Shown: positions 34,534-43,190 of the stretch, piece by piece
How the letters are laid out: every line of letters starts with the position of its first letter
Numbering within the stretch: the first letter of the stretch is position 1
Source: Hydrogenophilales bacterium
GTDB taxonomy: Bacteria; Pseudomonadota; Gammaproteobacteria; Burkholderiales; Thiobacillaceae
DNA length: 64,000 nt
Direction of reading: 5' to 3'
Assembly (NCBI GenBank): GCA_023258975.1
Contig: JAHFRD010000003.1
Location: 215,965-279,964, forward strand
Translations under genes and position numbers: made by a program
The notes under the pieces: generated by a model
Told to the model about the DNA's origin: nothing
Seen by the model: the letters and a program-made list of their open reading frames with translations, nothing else
Databases searched by the model: none

Positions 34534-35288
34534 GGCGCGCTACCTTCGTTCCAGAGCTGGTTCAGGTGATTGCGGTCGCGCAGGGTATCCATGCAGTGCC
34601 AGAAGCCATGATGGCGGTAGGCGTGGAACTGGCCGCGAGCCGTCGCGATTTCCAGGGGCTCCCGCTCCAGCACGACATCATCGCCGGCGATCAAATCCAG
34701 GAAGCCCGGCTCCAGCGCGAAGAAGCCGCCATTGATCCAGTCCTCGGCGAACTCCGGCTTTTCCGCGAAGCGCATGACCTTGTCCTCGCTGCTCAATTCC
34801 AGCTTGCCGTAGCGGGAGGTGGGATGCACCGCAGTCACCGTCGCCAGGCCGCCGTGGCGACGATGGAAGGCCAGCAGGGCGTTCAGGTCGACGTCGGACA
34901 GGCCGTCGCCGTAGGTCACCATGAAGGTTTCCTGGTCGAGATGGGGTGCCAGACGCCGGATGCGCCCGCCAGTCATGGTCTCGCCTCCGGTGTCCACCAG
35001 CGTCACCTTCCAATCCAGGAACTCGCCGCCGTGATAAGTGGCCTGCCCGGTGCCCAGATCCACGGTCATATTGGCGTTGCGGGCATGGTAATTGAGGAAA
35101 TAGTCCTTGATCAGATGGCCCTTGTAGCCCAAGGCGATGATGAATTCCTTGAAACCCTGGGCCGCATATAAATGCAGGATGTGCCAAAGGATGGGGCGCC
35201 CGCCGACCTCCACCAGCGGTTTGGGGATTTCCTGGGTCAACTCCGCCAAGCGGGTTCCATAGCCTCCCGCGAGAATCACGACTTTCAT
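34518..35288 (-). CDS. rfbF: Glucose-1-phosphate cytidylyltransferase
   Basis: 256 residues from MKVVILAGGYGTRLAELTQE. The nucleotidyltransferase signature LAGGYGTRLAE is followed by IPKPLVEVGGRPILWHIL, MVTYGDGLSDVDL, HPTSRYGKL, INGGFFALEPGFLD and GFWHCMDTLRDRNHL, the family pattern of RfbF. It converts glucose-1-phosphate and CTP to CDP-glucose. Its usual partner, CDP-glucose 4,6-dehydratase (RfbG), and later CDP-sugar enzymes are not in this window. The start at 35288 is two bases from the previous gene's stop. Confidence 0.88.
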   Translation of the reverse strand: MKVVILAGGYGTRLAELTQEIPKPLVEVGGRPILWHILHLYAAQGFKEFIIALGYKGHLIKDYFLNYHARNANMTVDLGTGQATYHGGEFLDWKVTLVDTGGETMTGGRIRRLAPHLDQETFMVTYGDGLSDVDLNALLAFHRRHGGLATVTAVHPTSRYGKLELSSEDKVMRFAEKPEFAEDWINGGFFALEPGFLDLIAGDDVVLEREPLEIATARGQFHAYRHHGFWHCMDTLRDRNHLNQLWNEGSAPWKLW

Positions 35289-35289
35289 A

Positions 35290-36624
35290 TCACACCATCT
35301 TCCGTGAAAAATCCCGGCCCGCCTGCGCTTCCGGCGGGCTCTCGGCACGCTCGCCCTTGAGAATCAGCGCATAGCACAGCCACATCACCAGGCAGTTGCT
35401 GAGCCCCGTAATAACAAATCGGGGCTGAAGCAAACCCACCCCGATCCCCACCAGCAACATGAAATGCAGACCGTGACCATCATACCTTCTGCGGTACTTT
35501 CCACTGAAAGGTAACCAGGCCAAGGACAGCAGAGGCAGGAATGCGCCTATTCCAAGTTCTCCCAGCGTCTTCAGATAAACGTTATGCACCATCCAGGTTC
35601 CGCTGTCGGCCACCACATCGAAGTGGCCGATTCCCTTGCCTACAAATAATGCCCGTGTATCAAGCGCCCCCACCGCGTTGATCAGGATGCGTACCCGATG
35701 CGCGGACACGCCGTCCGCATATTCCACGACATCATCCACACTTTGCAGTTCGATGGGCGCGGATTGAACAGGCGCCAGTTGGCGAAAAATCGAAATGTCT
35801 TCGCCTACCTTGGTGACTGGCGAAAACTGGCCAGCCACCCAGACCAAGAGCAGCAACCAGCCCACCACGACAAACCTGACGCCCGTACCATCCAGACGTC
35901 GCAGGGTGAAATAGGCCATAACCGCAAGCGCGGCCAGCACGCCAATGCGTCCTCCTGAAAAAACCTGGAGGGTCAAGACAACGGAGGAAAGCGCCAAAGC
36001 CAGAAAGAAATCACGTCGTTGCCGACCCGCAAAAAAGAAATTCAAAAACACGATCTGCCATAACCAGATCGAGAAATTGACCCGGTTGCCATCGAACCCT
36101 GACGCTATCAATGCCTGTATTTCCCGGTCGCCGAGCAGACAGCGCAGCAACACATACAAGGCCAGCAGATTGACCACCAGAACCCCAACACGCAGTTGGC
36201 CCAGAAAACACGCCAGGGGGAAACGGCCGTCCACCACATGGCGCACGAACAGCCAGATGAAGGTGATGGAAAGCGCGCTGTAGATATATTCCTCGGGTTT
36301 ATCCTGGCGGATGAGGGCATTGCCCATAATAACCAGGGCCAGAAAGCCGCAGTAGAGGGAGAAGCGGCGATCTATCGAGCCAAACCGACCAACCACAACC
36401 GGAATGGCCAGAAAGCCCATGAGCATCAGGTAATAGATGCGTTTGGCATAAACGATCCCGTCCGCCGGAATCGACACATGGGGAATGGCATAAATCCCAC
36501 TGGTGCATAGGAGAACGGCAAGGCCCGTGACCAATATCGAATCCACCAGGGGGAGCCTGCTTTCCCACCCCCGCCGCAGCCCCCCCCATCTCCCCCTCGA
36601 TATTCCCTTTATCATTGAATACAT
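35290..36624 (-). CDS. O-antigen polymerase/ligase-like membrane protein
   Basis: 444 residues with about ten to twelve hydrophobic helices and a larger periplasmic loop (about 255-345) before the final helices. The loop ends with GKGIGHFDVVADSGTWMVHN followed by VYLKTLGELGIGAF, the H-N-x3-L-pattern of the Wzy_C (O-antigen ligase) family. It could be a Wzy-type polymerase, a WaaL-type ligase, or a protein glycan oligosaccharyltransferase. Placement within the glycan operon fits all three. It begins MYSMIKGISRGRWGG; a start at the second Met is possible. Confidence 0.75.
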   Translation of the reverse strand: MYSMIKGISRGRWGGLRRGWESRLPLVDSILVTGLAVLLCTSGIYAIPHVSIPADGIVYAKRIYYLMLMGFLAIPVVVGRFGSIDRRFSLYCGFLALVIMGNALIRQDKPEEYIYSALSITFIWLFVRHVVDGRFPLACFLGQLRVGVLVVNLLALYVLLRCLLGDREIQALIASGFDGNRVNFSIWLWQIVFLNFFFAGRQRRDFFLALALSSVVLTLQVFSGGRIGVLAALAVMAYFTLRRLDGTGVRFVVVGWLLLLVWVAGQFSPVTKVGEDISIFRQLAPVQSAPIELQSVDDVVEYADGVSAHRVRILINAVGALDTRALFVGKGIGHFDVVADSGTWMVHNVYLKTLGELGIGAFLPLLSLAWLPFSGKYRRRYDGHGLHFMLLVGIGVGLLQPRFVITGLSNCLVMWLCYALILKGERAESPPEAQAGRDFSRKMV

Positions 36625-36639
36625 CCTGCAGCTACCGAT

Positions 36640-37479
36640 CTACCACACGCTCCGGCCACCATCCATGACGATGTTCTGACCATTGAGATAGGAAGATGCA
36701 TCGGAACACAGGAATTGCACGGCGGCCCGGTATTCATCGCGGGAGGCCATGCGCCCCAGTGGTATCAGGGAAGCAAGGCGCTGAACGAAGGCCTCGCCCT
36801 GGCCGTTGAACACCCCGCCCGGAGACAAGGCGTTGGCCCGTACCCCTTGTTCGGTCCAGTAAGTGGACAGGTAGCGGGTCAGCCCGATCAGGCCCGCCTT
36901 GATGACCGAATAGGTCACCGGCTTGACCGGCTGCATGTCGTCCGCCAGCCCCTCCTTGCGGTAGAGGCGTTGGTCCGGCGAGAACACCGACAGGTCGGAA
37001 GCGATGTTGAGGATGACGCCGCCCTTGCCGTCGCGGGCCATGGCCGCGCCAAACACCTGGCTGCACAGGAAGGCGCCGGTCAGGCCCACCGCGACCTGGA
37101 GATTCCACTGCTCCAGCGGAAAATGCTCCAGCCGGGAGGTTTCCATCACCCCCTGCTCGCCCTTCACCTTGGGGTCGATGGCGGCGTTGTTCACCAGGAT
37201 GTCCACGCGCCGGCCCTGGGCATCGAGTTCGGCAGCCACCGCCTGAACCTTGGCCGGATCCGCCACATCCATGACCAGACAGACGATGCGTGCCGGATCG
37301 GCATCCCGGGCCAGGGTCGCCTTCGCCGTTTCCAGGGCGGACATGGAGATATCCGTCAGGATCACCGTCGCGCCGCTTTCCAACAGCGCGGCGGCATGTT
37401 CCACGCCGAGCAGGCCGGCGGCACCGGTAATCAGAGCGGTCTTGCCGGTCAGGTCGAATTTCTTGAATCGGTCGCTCAT
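36640..37479 (-). CDS. Short-chain dehydrogenase/reductase
   Basis: 279 residues. The cofactor site KTALITGAAGLLGVEHAAAL, the NNAA motif in VDILVNNAAIDPKVKGEQG, catalytic Ser in NIASDLSVFS and YSVIKAG (Tyr-x3-Lys), then ANALSPGGVF and NGQNIVMDGG at the end. A 30-residue insertion between Ser and Tyr (FSPDQRLYRKEGLADDMQPV) is longer than in the classical family. It probably reduces or oxidises a sugar intermediate. Its start overlaps the stop of the methyltransferase by ATGA. Confidence 0.82.
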   Translation of the reverse strand: MSDRFKKFDLTGKTALITGAAGLLGVEHAAALLESGATVILTDISMSALETAKATLARDADPARIVCLVMDVADPAKVQAVAAELDAQGRRVDILVNNAAIDPKVKGEQGVMETSRLEHFPLEQWNLQVAVGLTGAFLCSQVFGAAMARDGKGGVILNIASDLSVFSPDQRLYRKEGLADDMQPVKPVTYSVIKAGLIGLTRYLSTYWTEQGVRANALSPGGVFNGQGEAFVQRLASLIPLGRMASRDEYRAAVQFLCSDASSYLNGQNIVMDGGRSVW

Positions 37480-38333
37480 GTATTTATCCAGGCAATCAAG
37501 GTGTCACAGCGGCCCTGGGCGGCAAGCTGGGCGGCATAGGCCTCGCCCAGGGCGGGGGAATCGAGGAAGGACCAAGCCGCGTGACCACCGGGCCGCCCTT
37601 CGGCCAGCCACATCAGGTGATTGGACAAGGGGTAGCGCTGAAACTGGCCGACCGTGAAACGCTCCCGCGCAATTCCCGCCTTTTCCAGCAAGCGCGCCAG
37701 GGTAGCGGGGTTGTACAGAAACAGGTGCGGGCTCCAGTAGGTGAATTCGGAGAACGCCTTGTTGCGATAGAGGCTGAGTAGGGCGTCATCGGCATTGGGC
37801 ACCTCGATCACGACCCGCCCTCCGGGCGCGGCCTTGGTCAGTAACTCGCGCAGGAAAGGCAGGGGATCGGGGATATGTTCGAGCACATGGAACAGCGAGA
37901 TGACATCCTGGCTGGCATCGGCAACCTCGCCGAGTGAGGCGGCAATGCTCACACCCGCCTCCGTCAACAGGCCGCGCCAACGTGGCTGGGGTTCAACGCC
38001 CATTGCTTGCCGGCAGTATTCGCGGGCCAACCGCAGGACACCACCACCGCCGCAGCCCACGTCGAGGTAGTTGCGATTGGCGATCAGCGGGCGCAACTGC
38101 CCGAAGCGCCGTTCGTCATCCTGGCGGCATTCGTTCAGGTACGAACGCCAATCCTGGGTGGCATGGTTTTCATCGGTGTAATCCGCTTCGTAAAAGGCCT
38201 CATGCACATGCGTGAAGCTGCCCAGGAACACCAGTCCACACGAGGTACAGCGCAGGATGGGAATTTCGGGGCGATCCCGAACCCGGCCGGATACAGATTC
38301 GACGGTTTCGCCGCCACAGAGGTAACAGGCCAT
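37476..38333 (-). CDS. Class I methyltransferase with N-terminal zinc-type cysteines
   Basis: 285 residues from MACYLCGGETVESVSGRVRD. Two CxxC pairs (CYLC and CTSCGLVFL) precede the SAM site NYLDVGCGGGGVLRLAREYC, then VISLFHVLEHIPDPLPFLRE and APGGRVVIEVPNADDAL. The C-terminal half has FTYWSPHLFLYNPATLARLL. This is the same general family as the protein at 24526 but is not a close copy. It likely methylates a sugar or its nucleotide. The start at 38333 follows the family N-terminus, and a longer upstream frame is only a shadow. Confidence 0.78.
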   Translation of the reverse strand: MACYLCGGETVESVSGRVRDRPEIPILRCTSCGLVFLGSFTHVHEAFYEADYTDENHATQDWRSYLNECRQDDERRFGQLRPLIANRNYLDVGCGGGGVLRLAREYCRQAMGVEPQPRWRGLLTEAGVSIAASLGEVADASQDVISLFHVLEHIPDPLPFLRELLTKAAPGGRVVIEVPNADDALLSLYRNKAFSEFTYWSPHLFLYNPATLARLLEKAGIARERFTVGQFQRYPLSNHLMWLAEGRPGGHAAWSFLDSPALGEAYAAQLAAQGRCDTLIAWINT

Positions 38334-38343
38334 CAATATTCCT

Positions 38344-39105
38344 TCACGAGCGTATCTGCCCGCCGTCCAGCACATAGACCCCGCCCGTGGCAAAACCCGC
38401 GCGCGGCGAAGCCAGCCAGGCGACCAGATCGGCGACCTCCGCCGGAGTACCGAGGGACGCCAGTGCCACGTCGCGTTCCAGCATGGCCCGCACAGCATCC
38501 GCATCTTCCGCCAGCTTGCGCGACCACACAGAACCCTCAAACAGGATATTGCCCGGCGCCACAGCATTGATGCGCACCCCCTGCTTACCCAGTGGTCGGG
38601 CAATGCCGCGCACATAGGCATTGAGCGCCGCCTTGGCCGCCGAATAGGTCACCGGCGCGCCCGGCACCACTTCCATGCCGCAAATGGACGACACGCAGAC
38701 AATGGCGCCCTGGCTCGCGGCCAGAGCATCACGCGCCGCTTCCACCATGTTGGTGGCGCTCCACAGATTGAGCGCGAACACGCGCTGCCACTCGTCGAAC
38801 GACTCCTCGCCGGGGGGCACCGAACCGCCGCTGCCCACGTTGCACACGAGCACATCCAGCCTTCCGAACGCGGCCACGGCTTCCGCGACGATGCGCCGGG
38901 CCTCCTCAGGTCGGGTCACGTCGCCCACGATCTGGACCAGGTTCTCGCCACCCAGGGCGCGCGCAGCATCGCCGAGTTCCCGTGCATTGCGGCCATTGAG
39001 CGCGACTTGGCAGCCTTCACGCAGCAGCCCTTCGGCGATGGCGCGGCCGATGCCTCGGGACGAGCCCGTCACCAGGGCCGATTTACCTTTCAGATCAAGC
39101 TGCAT
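38344..39105 (-). CDS. Short-chain dehydrogenase/reductase (FabG-like)
   Basis: 253 residues with the classical pattern: SALVTGSSRGIGRAIAEGLL, LVCNVGSGGS in place of NNAG, Ser in VCVSSICGMEVV, YSAAKAALNAYVRGIA (Tyr-x3-Lys) and INAVAPGNILF. It ends with GGVYVLDGGQIRS. The change from NNAG to CNVGSGG is also seen in some sugar-acting SDRs. It overlaps the TIM-barrel gene by 11 bases. Substrate unknown; probably one of the steps of a dedicated sugar pathway together with its neighbours. Confidence 0.82.
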   Translation of the reverse strand: MQLDLKGKSALVTGSSRGIGRAIAEGLLREGCQVALNGRNARELGDAARALGGENLVQIVGDVTRPEEARRIVAEAVAAFGRLDVLVCNVGSGGSVPPGEESFDEWQRVFALNLWSATNMVEAARDALAASQGAIVCVSSICGMEVVPGAPVTYSAAKAALNAYVRGIARPLGKQGVRINAVAPGNILFEGSVWSRKLAEDADAVRAMLERDVALASLGTPAEVADLVAWLASPRAGFATGGVYVLDGGQIRS

Positions 39106-39943
39106 GGGCCGGATAGCGCGACAGCCAGTCCTGGATCATGGCGCGGAAGCGGGACAAGGCGGCGGCATGATCGCCGTCGGCGGCGCGGGCGGTCTGCATG
39201 ATGCAGTTGCCGCGATAGCCGACCCGGGCCAGATGCGCGAACACCGTCTCGAAATCGGCGTTGCCGGTCCCCAGCGGCACGGTCGTCCCGCCCAGCACGC
39301 GATCCTTGACATGGACATTGACGATGCGCGCGCCGTAGGTGGCGATCTCGGCGGCGGGATCGAAGCCCAGGGCGGCGCTGTTGCCGATGTCGTAGTTGAT
39401 GCCAAACAAGGCGGGGTCGAGGCGGGCGATGAAGCGCGCCAACTCCGCCGGGCCGAAATCGGACTCGAACCCCACCTGTAGCCCATGCTCCGCGAGGAAA
39501 CCGGCCTGGCCTTGCAGGAAGGAGATCAGGGTGTCCTCCTGCTCGGCATTCTCCAGACGGCCGTTATCCACCAGCGGCACCACCATCATGGTGATACCCA
39601 CGGCGGCGCAGGCCTGGACCACGGCAAGGAAATCCCGCTCCAGAGCCGTCCATTCCACCCCCGTCGCCTTCCAGAACGGCGCCTGCATGAAGCAGTCGCC
39701 GGTCAGCGAGGGAATGGCGAGCTCATGCTTCCCGCACAGGGCGCGAATCTCCGCCTGGCCCTCGGCGGTCATGAGCGGGTTCTCGTACAGGCGCTCCTGG
39801 TCCAGCGTCCATTCCATGAGGCGGATGCCGAGCCGTTGCGCCTGGGGAAATTCCTCACGCCAGCTAGGCCAGGGGAAGCACTGGATGCGGCCGTCGATCA
39901 GGGGTGACAGGCGCCCCTGCATGAAACCGATGCGTTGGTTCAT
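39095..39943 (-). CDS. Sugar phosphate isomerase/epimerase-type TIM barrel
   Basis: 282 residues from MNQRIGFMQGRLSPLIDGRI. The xylose isomerase-like (AP endonuclease 2) fold is indicated by LMEWTLDQERLYENPLM, FMQAPFWKATG, HGLQVGFESDF (Glu ligand), FGINYDIGNSAALG (Asp/His region) and IVNVHVKDRVLGG. GFMQGRLSP at the N-terminus occurs in members found in O-antigen loci. It likely isomerises or epimerises a sugar intermediate using a divalent metal. It overlaps the methyltransferase upstream by ATGA and the SDR downstream by 11 bases. Confidence 0.78.
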   Translation of the reverse strand: MNQRIGFMQGRLSPLIDGRIQCFPWPSWREEFPQAQRLGIRLMEWTLDQERLYENPLMTAEGQAEIRALCGKHELAIPSLTGDCFMQAPFWKATGVEWTALERDFLAVVQACAAVGITMMVVPLVDNGRLENAEQEDTLISFLQGQAGFLAEHGLQVGFESDFGPAELARFIARLDPALFGINYDIGNSAALGFDPAAEIATYGARIVNVHVKDRVLGGTTVPLGTGNADFETVFAHLARVGYRGNCIMQTARAADGDHAAALSRFRAMIQDWLSRYPAHAA

Positions 39944-40647
39944 GCCGCTGCCTCCACTTGGGGGGTCGTGGGCTTGGTGGCACTCGATAGCAACATGATT
40001 TCCTTGGAAAAGCGTACGAACTTGCTGTGCCGGCGCAGAAAGGAGGGAGTCGCAATGCGGGCCAACTCGGTCAGCGGCAGCAGCCAGGGCCAGCGCCACA
40101 GCACTGGCAACTGGCGGAAGCGCTCGCAGCGTATCGCCTCGAAACCGTGGATGAGTTGGATGTCGCGCAGCGAGGACAGCATGAACGGCGTGCGGTGGGT
40201 GTAGTCCTCGAAATAGATGCGGTAGTTGAACTCCCAGTCCGGGCACAGCGTGATCACCAGCCCACCCGGTTTCAGCACCCGGTAGATTTCCCGCATCAGC
40301 TTTTCCGGATCGTGAAAATGCTCGATCACCGACTTGGAGAACACCACGTCGAACATCGCGTCGTCAAACGGCAGACCATCCTGCTCCAGGTCGGCGGTGC
40401 GCAGATCCGCCTCGGGGCAGATCCTCGCTGCGGCCTTTGAGCGATCAACGCCGAAGCCCTGGACGCCGCAACGCATGAAGCCACGCAGGAATTCCCCGCG
40501 CCCGCAGCCGATGTCCAGCAGGCTCTGGCCCTGGCGAATCCCATAGCGCTGCGTCAGGTAGCGCGCGAGCTGATCGGGATAGGTGGTGAACGGGCGATCC
40601 TGCTCGTTGTAGACGACGTCCACGTAGTCACGTCTGGTGGCGGTCAT
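39940..40647 (-). CDS. Class I SAM-dependent methyltransferase
   Basis: 235 residues from MTATRRDYVDVVYNEQDRPF. The SAM site SLLDIGCGRGEFLRGFMRCG, DGLPFDDAMFDVVFSKSVIE, HFHDPEKLMREIYRVLKPGG and LVITLCPDWEFNYRIYFEDY with THRTPF follow in order. The mix resembles methyltransferases acting on sugars or small acceptors. The start at 40647 is set by four-base overlap with the VOC gene stop. It belongs to the tightly packed set 36640-42454. Confidence 0.8.
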   Translation of the reverse strand: MTATRRDYVDVVYNEQDRPFTTYPDQLARYLTQRYGIRQGQSLLDIGCGRGEFLRGFMRCGVQGFGVDRSKAAARICPEADLRTADLEQDGLPFDDAMFDVVFSKSVIEHFHDPEKLMREIYRVLKPGGLVITLCPDWEFNYRIYFEDYTHRTPFMLSSLRDIQLIHGFEAIRCERFRQLPVLWRWPWLLPLTELARIATPSFLRRHSKFVRFSKEIMLLSSATKPTTPQVEAAA

Positions 40648-41081
40648 GGTTGCAGCACCTCCACCAACTCCAGCAACACCCCTTCCGGCCCCCGGCAATA
40701 GGTCACCTTGGCGTAGCCATCCGGCGAGGTCTGGGGCGGCGCGCTGAAGGTCGCGCCCGCCTCGGCCAGGCGTTGGCAGGCTGCGTCCAGATCGTCCACG
40801 GTCAGGGCAATATGGGTAAAACCCGTGGAATACGGGGTGCCGGTCCAGCCCGGCTTGTCAGGGTGGCTATGGAAATGCAGGAGCTCGACCAGATTGCCGT
40901 CCGGTGCCGCCAGCTTGACCGTGGTGACCTTCACGCCTTCCAGGCCCATCATCGCGTCGATATGGGCGCCGGACTCGTCCATGCGCTTGGCCACTTGGAA
41001 GCCCAGCAGATCGCACCAGAAGCGCAGCGCGGCCTCCAGGTCGGCGACCACCAGGCCGGCATGGCGGATATGGGTGATCAT
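40644..41081 (-). CDS. VOC (glyoxalase-fold) family protein
   Basis: 145 residues. Paired beta-alpha-beta-beta-beta units are seen as THIRHAGLVVADLEAALRFW and THIALTVDDLDAACQRLAEA, with the metal residues His and Glu in the expected places (HAG, VELLHFHSHPD, FTHIAL, GVLLELVEV). Members catalyse diverse reactions, including isomerisation, ring cleavage and epimerisation. In this packed operon a metal-dependent step on a sugar intermediate is the likeliest role. It couples by ATGA to genes on both sides. Confidence 0.8.
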   Translation of the reverse strand: MITHIRHAGLVVADLEAALRFWCDLLGFQVAKRMDESGAHIDAMMGLEGVKVTTVKLAAPDGNLVELLHFHSHPDKPGWTGTPYSTGFTHIALTVDDLDAACQRLAEAGATFSAPPQTSPDGYAKVTYCRGPEGVLLELVEVLQP

Positions 41082-42454
41082 TCCGCAGCCACCTCGGCGA
41101 TGGCCTCGCCCAGCACCGCCACGCCTTCCAGCAGGGCTGCGTCGCTGATGGTGAGCGGCGGGCCGATCTTGATGGATTCACGCCCGGTGTGGACCACCAG
41201 CAACCCCTTCTGCATGCAGCGTTCCGCCACGCGGCTGGTAAACGGGCCATCCGGCTTGCCGGTTTTTGGGTCGTGGATCAGCACGGCGGCAATCAGGCCG
41301 CGTCCCAGCAGGTTAGCGATGCGCCCCGGGAAGCGGCTCTGGAGATCGCGCAGGGCATCGAACAACAGGCGGCCCTTGCGCTCGGTCTCGGCGATCAGGT
41401 TGCGTGACTCGATCTCTTCGATCACCGCCAGGCCGGCGGCGCAGACCAGCGGATTGGCGGAGTGGGTGCTGCTCATGTTGCCCACTTCCGGCAAATCCAT
41501 GACCTCGGCCCGTCCCAGCACGCCGGACAGCGGCACACCGCCGCCCATGCCCTTGCCGCAGCAGATCAGATCGGGTTCCACACCGTAGTGCTGGAAGCCA
41601 AAGGCGCGGCCGGTGCGCGCGAAGCCCGCCTGCATCTCGTCGAAGGCGAGCAGAATGCCGTGGCGGCGGCAGAGGCGTTCGATACCTTGCACGAAATCGT
41701 CCGGGTAGAACACCGCGCCCCAGCCCTGGAAAGTTTCCAGCATGAAGCCGCACACATCCCGGGCCAGGTCGATACCGGCGGCTTCCAGCTGCTTCAGTCC
41801 CTCGGCGAGGAAGTCCTCGCCCGACCGCCCATCGAGTGCCCAGGGATAGGGAAAGGGGATGTGGTGGATGTCCGCGTCCTGGTAGCCGATCCATGCCTTC
41901 TGGGCGAGGTTGCTGCTCATCATCTGAGCGCCCAGGGTGCGGCCGTGCCAGTTGTTCTCGATGCAGACGATGCCGCGCCGGCGCTTGCCGGACTTCTGGC
42001 CGTGCATGCGCATGAGCTTCAGCGCCGCTTCGGTGGCCTCGGTACCCGCCGAAAGCAGGAAGGCCTTCTCGAACGGCCGGCCGGCAAAGGCCACCAGTTT
42101 TTCCAGGTAGTGCGCGCGGGTCTCGTTGGCGTAGGCGTAGCAACTGTAGAGCGGCCTATCCAGGGTCGCCTTCATGGCGGCCGTGACATGGGCGTTGGAA
42201 TGGCCGACGTTGGCGACGAAGATGGTGGAAGTGAAGTCGATCCAGCGATTGCCGGCACTGTCGTAAACGCTAAAGTCCTCGGCGCGATCCCAGACCAGCG
42301 GCAACTGTCCCTGCATGGAGCGGGACTCGCAGGCTTCCAGCCGTTCCAAGATCGCGCGCGTACCCGGAACAGGAATCCGAGTCTGGATCAGGCGGTGGGG
42401 CGTGGCGACGAGCGGGACGGTCTTGGGCTCCCGCGAAAATGCGTATCCCGACAT
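41078..42454 (-). CDS. Class III PLP-dependent aminotransferase
   Basis: 458 residues. YAYANETRAHYLEKLVAF, AFLLSAGTEATEAALKLMRM, NNWHGRTLGAQMMS, FMLETFQGWGAVFYPDDFV and LLAFDEMQAGFARTGRAFGF are class III motifs, with the PLP lysine in LICCGKGMGGGVPLSGVLGR. It is shaped like ornithine/GABA transaminases, but its operon suggests an amino group is placed on a ketosugar or a side acid. The N-terminal 40 residues (FSREPKTVPLVATPHR) extend beyond the usual start. It couples to the VOC gene by ATGA and follows the NeuA-like gene by 10 bases. Confidence 0.85.
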   Translation of the reverse strand: MSGYAFSREPKTVPLVATPHRLIQTRIPVPGTRAILERLEACESRSMQGQLPLVWDRAEDFSVYDSAGNRWIDFTSTIFVANVGHSNAHVTAAMKATLDRPLYSCYAYANETRAHYLEKLVAFAGRPFEKAFLLSAGTEATEAALKLMRMHGQKSGKRRRGIVCIENNWHGRTLGAQMMSSNLAQKAWIGYQDADIHHIPFPYPWALDGRSGEDFLAEGLKQLEAAGIDLARDVCGFMLETFQGWGAVFYPDDFVQGIERLCRRHGILLAFDEMQAGFARTGRAFGFQHYGVEPDLICCGKGMGGGVPLSGVLGRAEVMDLPEVGNMSSTHSANPLVCAAGLAVIEEIESRNLIAETERKGRLLFDALRDLQSRFPGRIANLLGRGLIAAVLIHDPKTGKPDGPFTSRVAERCMQKGLLVVHTGRESIKIGPPLTISDAALLEGVAVLGEAIAEVAAE

Positions 42455-42464
42455 GGGGTCTTTT

Positions 42465-43190
42465 TCACTCGAATAGGGGGTTGATGATTTCCGGATGGCG
42501 GGAAACCTGGAATTCCAGGTGGGCGAAATCTTCCGCCGTATCCACTTCCACTACCGGTGGGGTGATGAAGGGTATCACCCGATCTCCGTGGATCAGCCCG
42601 GTACGCCGGATGAAGGCGGTGGACAACACATCCACGTAACCATTGGCCTGGTAAGTGGCGGGGAATTGCTGGCGGGCGTTGTTGGCGGCATCCAGGGCCG
42701 TGCTGTCGCTGCCCAGGCGCTTGAGCCGGCCACTCGGGGCGATCTCGAAGGACTTGTAGGCGGATTCCGGCATCTCGTGCACCGAACGCAAGGCGGTGGC
42801 CTCCGGCGCGGCCAGGAAGAGTTCCACGGCCGCGTCGATCAGACGCGGATCGCGCAAGGGGGTGGTAGGGCGCATGTGAACGATGAACTCGGGGACTTCA
42901 CCCTGAGCCGCCAGCCAATCCAGGGCATGGACGATGAATTCCTGGTCGGTTGAGCGGTCGCCGGAGATTTCCGCAGGCCGCAGGAAAGGCGCTTCGGCAC
43001 CCAGCTTGATGGACAGCTCCGCGTAGTCAGGCGAGTCGGTAGAAACGATGACCCGCTCGATGGCGGCGGATTTCAGGCAAGCGGCGATGCTCCAGGCGAG
43101 CAGAGCATGGCCCGCCAGTAGTTTGACGTTCTTGTCGGGCACACCCTTGGAGCCCGCGCGCGCGGGGATGAGGGCGACGATCCTAGCCAT
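42465..43190 (-). CDS. Acylneuraminate cytidylyltransferase family protein (module 2)
   Basis: 241 residues from MARIVALIPARAGSKGVPDK. The CTP-binding start IPARAGSKGVPDKNVKLLAG, VIVSTDSPDYAEL, FIVHMRPTTPLRDPRLID and FITPPVVEVDTAEDFAHLEF are standard for CMP-nonulosonate synthetases. It is not closely similar to the module 1 protein at 28012. It overlaps the NeuB-like gene by eight bases. CMP activation of the module 2 sugar acid is its likely step. Confidence 0.84.
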   Translation of the reverse strand: MARIVALIPARAGSKGVPDKNVKLLAGHALLAWSIAACLKSAAIERVIVSTDSPDYAELSIKLGAEAPFLRPAEISGDRSTDQEFIVHALDWLAAQGEVPEFIVHMRPTTPLRDPRLIDAAVELFLAAPEATALRSVHEMPESAYKSFEIAPSGRLKRLGSDSTALDAANNARQQFPATYQANGYVDVLSTAFIRRTGLIHGDRVIPFITPPVVEVDTAEDFAHLEFQVSRHPEIINPLFE

